DNA of 12,934 nucleotides from Oscillospiraceae bacterium (GTDB lineage: Bacteria; Bacillota; Clostridia; Oscillospirales; Acutalibacteraceae), in the NCBI GenBank assembly GCA_902796535.1, contig CADBPL010000225.1, positions 1 to 12,934 on the forward strand, in the 5' to 3' direction. The notes below the pieces were generated by a model. It saw nothing but the letters and a program-made list of their open reading frames with translations, made no database searches and was not told where the DNA came from. This document shows, in pieces, positions 1-8,600 of the stretch; the stretch's first letter is position 1; every line of letters starts with the position of its first letter. Position numbers and translations under genes: made by a program.

Positions 1-3000
1 GCTGTCGGTTTGCAGTTCCTCGCTCGGCAATGTCTGATTGACGTTCGCCAACAGCAGACCGGCTTGTTCAAGCGTGGCAACATCAAGTCCGTCGATCCTG
101 CCGTCATGGTTGCAGTCGCACGCCATGCGCTGCGCCTCGGTGAGTGCGGACTCGGGGATCATGCCGTTTGTCACGAGCTTGACAAAATAGGCGTCCGTGC
201 CGTCGTACCAGCCGTTGCCGTCTACGTCGCCGAAAATGACGACCGTGTAAGCACCGATGATCTCGTCATCTCTGGTCAGGTAAACGATGGAATCCGTTCC
301 GATGCCGTCATAGGACAGCTCACAGCTTTCATCCGTCAGGGCAAGATAAGAATCCAGCGAATCAAGCCCTGCTGTCAAACCGGTGATAACGCCGTTTTCC
401 GGGTCGATGTTCGCGGTCGATTCGGCTGTTACGCCAACCACTTTAACAAGGCAGTAATCCTTGAGGCCGTTGACCGTGGTAACGATCACAACCGTGACGC
501 CCGCCATGTGACCGGTCACAACGCCGTTTTCATCAACCGTTGCAATCGCGGGGTTTGTGCTGACCCAGGTCGCCGTGTTGTCGGCGGTTCTCGGTTCAAC
601 GGTGTAAGTCAGTTGCCTTGTCGCCGCTCTGGCCACATAGATTTCATTGTCCGTCAACGCAACGCTTTCCGGTTCACCCTGACCCTTCACGGTCACCTCA
701 CAGCTTGCAACGGTTCCGTCAAAAGCAATTGCTGTAACAATTGCTGCACCAACGCCTACGGCGTAAAGGTTACCGTCCTCATCAACATCAATCACATCAT
801 AATTACTTGATGACCAAACCACACTGCCATCCTCGAGATCTGTGGGAGTAACCGTTGCAGTAAGCTTGTAGTATGAACCCTCCATCATGGTAAAAACATT
901 TTTGCTGAGGAAAACTTTTGTAATATCCTCTTCCCGAACCACGTTGGCGGTTACCGTCAAATCATCACATACGCCAATGTATTCATCCGTGTCCCAACCA
1001 ACGTGAACATAACCGTCGGCAACCGGAACCGCGGGCGCTGCTGCATCTTCCATGTATGCAACCTGCTGCGTGTCAAGCGTTGTTCCGTCGCTGTTCTTAA
1101 ATGTCACTGTGAAGGTTTTAATCGTGTATTTCGGATAGAGCGTCATGTTTTCGGTGACCGTGTCGCTTTCAAGACTCCACGGCGTTGTGAAATCGGAATC
1201 GGTGTAAAACCCGCCAAAGGTATAACCCTCGATCTCATAATCGGCAACGTCAACGTCAAGCGTTTCGTTCGCAATCGCCAAAACAACAGCGTCCTTATCC
1301 ATCATCTCTGATGAGATCGTAACAATTCTGTATTCGGGAACGGTATAACGGTAAACGACTCCGCTTTGTGTTTCTCTCGTTTCACCGGGTTCAGGCTCAT
1401 CTGTGCTCCAGCCCGACCATTTTGTCATGGTGTGGATATTGGTAACGTAGTTATACATCATATACCCGGCGGGAACATAAACCGTTACCGGCGTCATGGT
1501 GAACCACTGCTCGCCGTTATAGCTGTAATAAGGCGTGGTCGTACCCGGTAAAAAGCCAACGACTGACAGCGGAGCATCAACAACGATCTCTTCCGTTTCT
1601 CCGGTCACGCCTTCCATGGCGGCGTTTGAAAACTGAACGCTTCCGCTCTCTGCGTCATAATACTTGAAATGCGTGTACCGATACTTTGTGACCGGAACGG
1701 GATCCGGTTCCTGCTCATTGACAGTATAGTCTGTATCCTCAAGCGCGGGCGGCGTCACGCTCCACTCGCTTGCCTCGCTCTGTGTTGTTCCTTCATCAAC
1801 CCAGCCGTCAGCAAGGAGCGATTCGATTTGTGAAATACACGACGTCTCAATAACATCTTTATACCGGAAACCGTTTTGACTTTCAAGTGAGTATTTTGCT
1901 GAATCGTCCAGAATATTCTGTGGAATATCATCATACGTCATCCACTCGCTTGTCATGTCGCTGCCGTTGATCGCATAAAACTCCGTGACCGTTTCGCTGT
2001 CATTCTTTTCAACTGCACAGGCGACAGCCTTCAGCTGAGTGCTTCTGCTGATCGTCAAAGGCGCGGTGTAAATCTTGTTGCCTTCCAGCGGATCGCTGCC
2101 GTCGGTTGAATAATAGATAACCGCGTTTTCCGTTTCGCACGAAAGCGTGACCGTTTGCGCTTCCGCAAAGGCTCCGGTGGTCACGCTTGCTACAGGAGCC
2201 GCAACTGATTCTTCAAAAGCATATTCCGGATACAATTCCATGCTGCAGTCAATGGAGTTAAAGTCCAGTTCTCCGTCAAGACTTGTCCAGCCAAGGAAAA
2301 CATAGTTTTCTTTGCTCAAATCATCCGGCGCCGTTAAACTGTCGCCGTATTCAACGTACTGCGTGCTGATGACGTTGCCGTCAAAGTCATGGAAAACGAT
2401 TTCGCACGTGTCCCTCGTGTATTCGGCGGTAACGATCAGATTCTGCGTTGCCACGGTTTCGCCGTCGATGATATCGCTCCAGCCCGTGAAGTGAGCGCCC
2501 TCAACCGGTTCAACCTCCGGACCGGTCAGGAAATCGCCGTATTCAAAGGATTTGGTGGTAACGGTTTGCGTTGTCCAATCAACAAAGACAACCGTAAACG
2601 TCTTTTTCACAAACCGAGGCATGACGTCGAGGTTTTGAACGACGTTGGTCAGGCTCTTGTCCCACCCAAGGAAATCATAGCCCTCTTTGACCGGATCCTC
2701 GGGAGCTGTCGCTGTTTCGTATCTGTCGACCAGCTCTGTTTTAATGATGCTGCCGCTGAAATCATAGAAATTAACGGTATACTGCGGCACGGGCGCTTCG
2801 ATCACGTCAAGCGCCACCATACCGCTGGAGCCTTCAACGCCCAGCGCAACTGTGAAGTCGCCTGTCTGAGCGGTCGGTTCCTCACGGAGCTTGAAGGTGA
2901 AGCTGTAGCTGCCGTCTGCGCCGATCACACTCTGCCCGACGTATTCGTTCGTCCAGTCTGACGCTTCGTCAATTTTATAGACATAAAGCGTTGCCTGCCG

Positions 3001-5424
3001 CCCGGCCAACAGCGGGTCAAACGAGCCGGAAACGGTGCGAACCTGACCACTGGCATCTTCCACACCGGCTTCAGAGCTTTGGTAACGGTAAACCGTCCTT
3101 GTTTCCACGCGCATGCCGTCCGTTTGCGTGGCCGCCAACGTCGACCAATCTGACCAATCCGACCAGCGGTAGAAGGAATGCGTGTAATTCATCTCTCTGT
3201 CGGCATAGCGGTATTCCGTGTGCGTCACAGCGGGAACAGTGCGCGTTTCCTGATTATACCAGTACGCAGTCTTACCGCAGGTAGCGCATTTTTTGCTCTT
3301 ATACTTTGCACCACCGGCTGAAGAAGTACCGTCTTTTGTCAGCGCGCTGTTCATCCAACCCGTGGAGTGCGGTCCTGTCCACGCGCTGCCCAAATCTTTC
3401 GGGGAAGTGTTTCCGGTCGATTTGTTATAATAATGCGAATACCGATACTGTGTATAAGCGGCTTTATCGGTCACAGTTTTGGTTTCGATCTTTCTCGTGT
3501 CGCTCGCGGTCACAGTGTTTTTGGACCAAGAACTCCACGCGCCGTACTCACCCCACGCAGAGGTTCGACCGGCAAGCGTCCAACCGTCCTTCTCATAATC
3601 GCTCTGCGTATTTGTCTCACTGATCGTTTCCTTCAGGCTCGTGCGGTATTCCGTTCTCTGTTCAACCTCGACCCCTTCCGCAACGTCCGGCAGATCTTCG
3701 CTCCAGTCCGTCCATTCAAGGCCCTGTTCAATTGCCGCCGTTACGTTTGCGGAAATCGGAACGCCCGTCTTATAGCTGTCAACAATAATGATTTCAACGG
3801 TGGAGGCCGCCTTTTCACAGGGCAGGAAAACCTCCATGCCCGTCTTTCTGCCGCCCTTCGGAATGCTGAACGCCGCCGACTCGGTCGTGTCAACCAGCTT
3901 GCCCTCCGCCGTTTTCAGCGAAACGACGGCTCTGCCCCGTGTGATCGCGTTGGGATAATTGGTGAGGTCAAAACGCACGTAATAGCCGTCGTCCTGTCTT
4001 TCTGCGGAAGTGATAGAAGCAACGACCGGCAGCGTGGACTCCTCACTGGCATACACTGCGCTGATGTTCAGATCTTCTTCAACACAATCGTATTCCGTCG
4101 TGTCCCAACCAAGGAAGGTGTAGCCGTCCGGGGCGTCAAAGTCGGTTCCTTCCACCGGCATGTCGACCGCTTCGCCGAATTCAACGATCTGTTCGCTTTC
4201 GACGGTGCTGTTTGTAATAATATCAATTAGCTTAATTACAAAATTATTCGCTTTATAATTCGCGGTGATTTTTGTGTCTTTCGTAATATTATTATATGAT
4301 TTGTCCCAACCGGTAAAAGTGTGGCCTTTTTCTGTCGGCGGATCCGGCGGAACGGCATTTTTCCCGTATTCTACATATTGTGTTTTTAGAATTTTCCCTT
4401 TCCGGCCAACAAAAGTTACCTTAGATGGATTATGAGCGGTAATGGTAAGAACATTGGATTGATTGCTTGTGTATTTGGGATTATACGCCTGAACAAAAAT
4501 CGAATATTTTCCGGCTTTGTTGGGCTTAAAGCTGTAGGAAACGTTGGCTTTACAATCCGTCACCGTTCCGTTTACCGAAATCTTATAACCCATTGCGTCA
4601 GAAACCTTATTCCATTTTATTGTCGTTGGTGCATTCACGGCAAGATCAGTGGTCGCAGATATTTTGGGTGTACCAGGTTTCTTATAATTTTGATTATCCC
4701 CTTTATTTGGGTTTGACAAATAAACACTTTGTTTAGAACAGCTGTTGCAAGATTTCGCAAACTTTTTCCAAGTTGTATAGTTGAGATAGATTTTGCCCCC
4801 TTGATAATCCATATAGTAAAAACCGAAATCAGTAAAGGAGACAAAAGCCAAAGAATGAGGAGTATGATTATCACATTTATCCTCAATTCTGATATGCTCG
4901 CCTGCCTGGGCATAGTGGGTTATGATTTCTTTACATTTATCTGCCGTTGTCGTTTTGTTTGTTTTCTTGAAATAGGTACTTTCACCGCTTTTGTTATAGA
5001 TACAGCCCTGTACAAAAACTGCATAAGCCCAGCACCCAGTTCCTCCACCAGTGTTAAACTTATAGCCTTCGTTGTCAACAATAGTATAGTAATTTATCTT
5101 CTGGTTGTTATTCTTGTATGGAAACGTACTTTTTTTAACTGCGCTGTATTTTGAAGTATATAAAAAGTGATTAATGTCCTTCTTCACTTTGTCTCTTTGT
5201 GAAACACTGCTAAATGCCTGTTTATCAATAGCAGCCACCACGCTGTCAACGGTTGTTTTATCCGTTATTGCTTTTGTTGTGTGCCATGCCGTCCCCAACG
5301 GCGCCGCCTCCGCCTTCATACTGAACAGGTCAACAAAGCCTGACAGCGGTGCAACGCCAGCCAGCATCACTGCAATCAGAAGCGACGCCAGCGCCCGTTT
5401 GAAGACAACCTTGTTTTTTCTCAT
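1..5424 (-). CDS. Large secreted dockerin protein with cysteine-peptidase-like head and InlB repeats (partial, C-terminus off the left edge)
   Basis: Open for 1808 codons from ATG at 5424 to the edge, so the stop lies outside. AGGAGG stands 9 bases before the start. A signal peptide (basic start, hydrophobic core, AEA-A near residue 40) indicates export. Residues about 50-230 form a Cys/His domain with GCWAYA (C131), AGEHIRI (174-180), TPHSLAF (H190) and D206, resembling papain/NlpC-P60-type folds (inferred). InlB/Flg_new repeats follow at about 336-392, 393-460, 880-941, 942-1003, 1005-1070, 1381-1433 and 1434-1498. WSxW modules lie at about 570-785 and 1150-1365. A chitobiase-like beta domain (YYSTDGSDP) lies near 1076-1148, two Big_2 domains at about 1498-1660, and a type I dockerin from 1732 with loops at D1733-D1744 and D1770-D1781, which predicts cohesin binding. 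Likely role: surface or complex-bound adhesin/hydrolase. Export, repeats and dockerin are secure; peptidase activity is not shown. Confidence 0.9.
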   Translation of the reverse strand, partial: MRKNKVVFKRALASLLIAVMLAGVAPLSGFVDLFSMKAEAAPLGTAWHTTKAITDKTTVDSVVAAIDKQAFSSVSQRDKVKKDINHFLYTSKYSAVKKSTFPYKNNNQKINYYTIVDNEGYKFNTGGGTGCWAYAVFVQGCIYNKSGESTYFKKTNKTTTADKCKEIITHYAQAGEHIRIEDKCDNHTPHSLAFVSFTDFGFYYMDYQGGKIYLNYTTWKKFAKSCNSCSKQSVYLSNPNKGDNQNYKKPGTPKISATTDLAVNAPTTIKWNKVSDAMGYKISVNGTVTDCKANVSYSFKPNKAGKYSIFVQAYNPKYTSNQSNVLTITAHNPSKVTFVGRKGKILKTQYVEYGKNAVPPDPPTEKGHTFTGWDKSYNNITKDTKITANYKANNFVIKLIDIITNSTVESEQIVEFGEAVDMPVEGTDFDAPDGYTFLGWDTTEYDCVEEDLNISAVYASEESTLPVVASITSAERQDDGYYVRFDLTNYPNAITRGRAVVSLKTAEGKLVDTTESAAFSIPKGGRKTGMEVFLPCEKAASTVEIIIVDSYKTGVPISANVTAAIEQGLEWTDWSEDLPDVAEGVEVEQRTEYRTSLKETISETNTQSDYEKDGWTLAGRTSAWGEYGAWSSWSKNTVTASDTRKIETKTVTDKAAYTQYRYSHYYNKSTGNTSPKDLGSAWTGPHSTGWMNSALTKDGTSSAGGAKYKSKKCATCGKTAYWYNQETRTVPAVTHTEYRYADREMNYTHSFYRWSDWSDWSTLAATQTDGMRVETRTVYRYQSSEAGVEDASGQVRTVSGSFDPLLAGRQATLYVYKIDEASDWTNEYVGQSVIGADGSYSFTFKLREEPTAQTGDFTVALGVEGSSGMVALDVIEAPVPQYTVNFYDFSGSIIKTELVDRYETATAPEDPVKEGYDFLGWDKSLTNVVQNLDVMPRFVKKTFTVVFVDWTTQTVTTKSFEYGDFLTGPEVEPVEGAHFTGWSDIIDGETVATQNLIVTAEYTRDTCEIVFHDFDGNVISTQYVEYGDSLTAPDDLSKENYVFLGWTSLDGELDFNSIDCSMELYPEYAFEESVAAPVASVTTGAFAEAQTVTLSCETENAVIYYSTDGSDPLEGNKIYTAPLTISRSTQLKAVACAVEKNDSETVTEFYAINGSDMTSEWMTYDDIPQNILDDSAKYSLESQNGFRYKDVIETSCISQIESLLADGWVDEGTTQSEASEWSVTPPALEDTDYTVNEQEPDPVPVTKYRYTHFKYYDAESGSVQFSNAAMEGVTGETEEIVVDAPLSVVGFLPGTTTPYYSYNGEQWFTMTPVTVYVPAGYMMYNYVTNIHTMTKWSGWSTDEPEPGETRETQSGVVYRYTVPEYRIVTISSEMMDKDAVVLAIANETLDVDVADYEIEGYTFGGFYTDSDFTTPWSLESDTVTENMTLYPKYTIKTFTVTFKNSDGTTLDTQQVAYMEDAAAPAVPVADGYVHVGWDTDEYIGVCDDLTVTANVVREEDITKVFLSKNVFTMMEGSYYKLTATVTPTDLEDGSVVWSSSNYDVIDVDEDGNLYAVGVGAAIVTAIAFDGTVASCEVTVKGQGEPESVALTDNEIYVARAATRQLTYTVEPRTADNTATWVSTNPAIATVDENGVVTGHMAGVTVVIVTTVNGLKDYCLVKVVGVTAESTANIDPENGVITGLTAGLDSLDSYLALTDESCELSYDGIGTDSIVYLTRDDEIIGAYTVVIFGDVDGNGWYDGTDAYFVKLVTNGMIPESALTEAQRMACDCNHDGRIDGLDVATLEQAGLLLANVNQTLPSEELQTDS
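4209..5270 (-). other. AT-rich cassette inside the dockerin-protein gene
   Basis: This section encodes residues about 52-406: the peptidase-like head, the first InlB repeat and the start of the second. It is clearly poorer in GC than both flanks. Hand counts give 16/60 G+C for 4681-4740 and 15/60 for 4201-4260, against 34/60 for 4141-4200 and 38/60 for 5281-5340. The codons here are rich in AAA, AAT and ATA types. The reading frame is unbroken across both edges. Domain replacement by recombination is an inference. Confidence 0.6.
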
Positions 5425-5433
5425 TGTGTTTTT

Positions 5434-5439
5434 CCTCCT
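5434..5439 (-). promoter_or_regulatory. Ribosome binding site of the dockerin protein
   Basis: Perfect AGGAGG on the minus strand, 9 bases before ATG at 5424. It settles that start. Confidence 0.85.
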
Positions 5440-5532
5440 GTTTGCTTTTCATTTGTTTGAGATGCTTTTTACCATTCGCCGATCGCTCGTACAGCAAACG
5501 GCACAGAGTCAAATCCAGTTCATCTCATCCTT

Positions 5533-5562
5533 TTCATACCATACTTTCATTCAGGTTGTAAA
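5533..5562 (-). promoter_or_regulatory. Predicted promoter of the dockerin protein
   Basis: On the minus strand, TTTACA (5562-5557) is followed after 18 bases by TATGAA (5538-5533), which is preceded by TG plus one base (extended -10). The expected start near 5526 gives a leader of about 100 bases. The -35 begins eight bases past the repeat at 5570-5599, the same offset as in the promoter upstream of the response regulator. Confidence 0.5.
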
Positions 5563-5569
5563 TAGGTTT

Positions 5570-5599
5570 GGTACGAAACGCGGGAAAAGGGGTACGAAA
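5570..5599 (-). promoter_or_regulatory. Putative LytTR operator upstream of the dockerin protein
   Basis: The 9-mer GGTACGAAA occurs twice on the plus strand, at 5570-5578 and 5591-5599, with exactly 12 bases between copies. Two 9-bp direct repeats with about 12-bp spacing is the known geometry of LytTR sites such as those of AgrA. The bases only partly match the published general LytTR consensus. A near-identical arrangement lies at 11320-11349. Confidence 0.6.
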
Positions 5600-5629
5600 A
5601 AACGGCCTGCGCCGAAAACGCAAGCCGTT
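5597..5629 (-). terminator. Rho-independent terminator of the regulator-kinase-DUF6273 operon
   Basis: On the minus strand, AACGGCTTGCG (5629-5619) pairs with CGCAGGCCGTT (5611-5601): 11 pairs, one of them G-U, with a 7-base loop, followed by a T run over 5602-5597. It begins 17 bases past the stop codon at 5646. Its T run touches the operator at 5570-5599. Confidence 0.85.
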
Positions 5630-5645
5630 GAAGGAAAACAAGGGT

Positions 5646-8600
5646 TTACTTTTTAAAAATTTTCACGATAAAATTGATAGCCTTGGACACGATGCGCAGC
5701 ACTTTTCGCGGCACAAAGGGCAGGATCGATTCGAGCTTCCGGGTGATGAGCTCCTCCATCGTTTCATCGTCGCCCACGTCGATGCGCAGCTTGAACGCGT
5801 AATAATCGCCGCTCTCGAGCAGCTCGAGCATGCGCGCATAGGTCACCTGTTCCCGGCTGCCGTCGCCCGCAATATACACCAGCGAAACGGTCACGTTTTC
5901 CAGCGCAAGGCTGCCGTTGTATTCGGTCATGTACGCCTCGCCGGGGTCGGTGTTCGGCTCAATATCGGCAAACACCAGCCGTTCAAAATAAACGGTTTTC
6001 GCCTCGGCGTAACCGGCGACAAGCGCGGGCAGATAGCTGTAGGCAAGCGCATCGTGAACGATGATATTGCCTTGGAAGGAAAGCGCCTCGTCTTCGTAAG
6101 AGAACGTGACGAGCGGCACGCCGAGCGCCTGGCCGAGCGCGGAAGCCTGTTCATTGCCCGCCGGGGCGATCAGCGTCCAATCCGCGCGATCCTGCGGGAA
6201 CGCATCCTGCGCAGAAAGCGTATCGGCCATGACTGTGACGTTCATCAGCTTCGGGCAATCCGCAAAAGCTGAAGCCCCGAGCTTTGTCACGCCTGCGCCG
6301 AGGATGGCTTCCTCCAGCGCCGGGCAGCCCTCAAACGCATGCGCGCCAACGGCGGTAACGCCGTGAGACGCAGCGACGAACCGGATCTCATCCTGCCAGA
6401 CACTGTAGCCGTAATCGGCAAACGAGCCGAGCGAATCCATCGCGCCCGTGCCGGTCAGCGACAGCACGCCGCCCTCCTCATCAAACGCCCACTGCACGGC
6501 TTTGCCGCAGGAGCCGGAGCGCGGTTTGAGCAGCGCGGGGTCAACGCGCATGGCGGGGCGAATACCGGAAAGCTCAAAGGTTTCGCTCTTGCGCTGCGAT
6601 CCGTCCGCCAGAATGGTGCAGCAGGCGTCAAACAGCTGACCCGTGCGCAGCATCCAGTTGAAATAACTCGTTTCGGTTTTGGGTTCGTAACGCACCGGGC
6701 CCTGCGCAAAGGCGTAATCGGTCCATTGGTTTTTGCACGAACGCGCCGGATCGGCCAGCTCGTTTGCCGAGAACCCGTAAGCCGCATCCATGGCTTCGTC
6801 GAGGGAAAGCAAAAACACCTGATCCGTCGAGTAATTGGACAGATCCGTTCGCGTTGCATAGCCCGGCGTTTCCAGCGCGGACGGCCGGATCGCCGCCTGC
6901 TCCTGCGCATTAAACGCGGTGAGCCGGAAGGTTTCGTTCAGCCAGGCGCGCACGGAGCTTTCCGCATAAATGGCCGGATACGGATAACCGCTGCTGCGGT
7001 ATTCGCTTTCCACCATGCTGCGGTACATATTTTCAAACGGCTGATTGTCCAGCACGTTTTCGCTGAAGATCAAACCGTCCTGCGCATCCAATATCCGCCA
7101 GACGATCGGCTCATAGCGGAACCAGAGCACGGCCGCATTGCCGTTTTGGGAGGAATAGGTCAGAACGGTCGAAGAATTGTTGGCATAATCCCATGTGTAA
7201 AGCGGACGGGGCGCGTCGATCCTCACGCCGCGGTACCGCTCGCCGCCCAGTTCAACATCGGTGTAATACATGAAATCATCCGGCTTCATGGCAAACATTT
7301 CGCCCGCGCCCGAGCGCCGTTCGCCCCGGTAATACCGGTAAGACGTCCACGTAAGCTCCTGCGCGTTCAAAGCGCCGAGCACAGCCGAATCGGTCACCTC
7401 GGTTTGCGGATAGGAGCCGAATTCGATATGCCGCCCGAACGACGGGTCGGCCCGGAACGCCGCGCAGGCCTCATCCTGCAAGGCCGCCTTCAGACGGTCT
7501 GTTGAAAACAGCTCCGGTTCCGCCGCCAGCGTCTCCCAACAGACGTACAGGTTCAACAGCGTCAGATCGGCAGCGGACGGATCGGCAAAGCGGCGGTTGC
7601 GCCCGGCTAACGCATCGGGAGACATCCCTTTAAAAACGAGCTTTTCAAAGCAGACGGTGTCGGCGTCTTCACAGAAATAGCGGAGCAGCCGCTCCAGCCG
7701 GGCAAACGGCGCCGCATCGCTGACCGCCACCGTGCCGGTGAGCGTCAGAATGCCGTTTTCCGCCTGAGCGAGCGAAACGGCGCCGCCCGCCTGCGCCAGC
7801 GTTTCGGCGACCGCCTCCGTCCGGCAGACAAAGGCAGCCGGCCGATTCTTCGGAAACGCGCTGTTTGCGCTGAATGTATCCGCCAGCACCGTCACGCGTT
7901 CCAGCGCGCCGCACCCGCTAAAGGCGTTCTTTTTCACCGTTCTTACCGACGGTTCAAGAAAGACCTCCGTGAGGTTTTCACAGTTTGCAAACGCATTGGC
8001 ACAGATGCTGTTCACACCGTCCCACGCATAAACCGTCCGGATCTGATCCCTGACCGCATCCCATGGACAGGCCCCGGCGCTCGCGTAGTCCGTCATCAAT
8101 CCGTTGCCGCGCAGCGCCAGCTCGCCGTCCACCAGTTCCCACGTCATGCTGCGCCCGCATGTGCCGCCGTAAAGCCGGCCCGAAACGGCGGAAAGATCGA
8201 CCCGCATGGCGGGGCGCGTGCCTGCCATGCGTATATCGTCCGCACCCATATAGCTGTTAAAGCCGGACAGCTGCGGATAGGGCTTTGACAGCAGCGATTT
8301 TACTAATGCCTTATCCGTATTGGCCGTGCGCGTGAGAAAATTGCCCTGCAGCCGTTTGGCAGGCTCAAAAACGGTTCCCTCCTGCCCCTGACACAGCGCA
8401 TAATCCGTCACGTAAGCATACAGGACGCTCTTGCCGGACGCATCGCTGTAATCCTCGATCTCGGTTTTCGCGGGCAAAAAAACGCTGTCCTCCGTCGGCG
8501 CCGTTTCAAACGGATAGGTTTTGCCGTCCGTCTGACAGGGCTGGTTTTCGTTCAGCGACACGCGGATCGCCTGCCGCTCCTGCGCGGTGAACGCATCGTT

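Noticed and set aside
3367..4230. Plus-strand frames of up to 287 codons at the left side of the window
   Set aside because: They lie antisense to the long dockerin-protein frame, which shows coherent signal peptide, repeats and dockerin over 1808 codons.
5330..5512. 60-codon minus-strand frame overlapping the start of the dockerin protein
   Set aside because: It lacks a ribosome binding site and runs out of frame through the signal peptide region; its C-terminal part is a shadow of the real gene.
5532..5540. TTTCATACC on the plus strand, a third copy of the operator half-site in inverted orientation
   Set aside because: It has no partner at 21 bp and coincides with the predicted extended -10 of the dockerin-protein promoter, which explains the sequence without a third site.
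6339..7505. 388-codon plus-strand reading frame inside the DUF6273/LRR gene
   Set aside because: Low-complexity Arg/His/Gly-rich product with no domain or ribosome binding site; antisense of a well-supported secreted protein.
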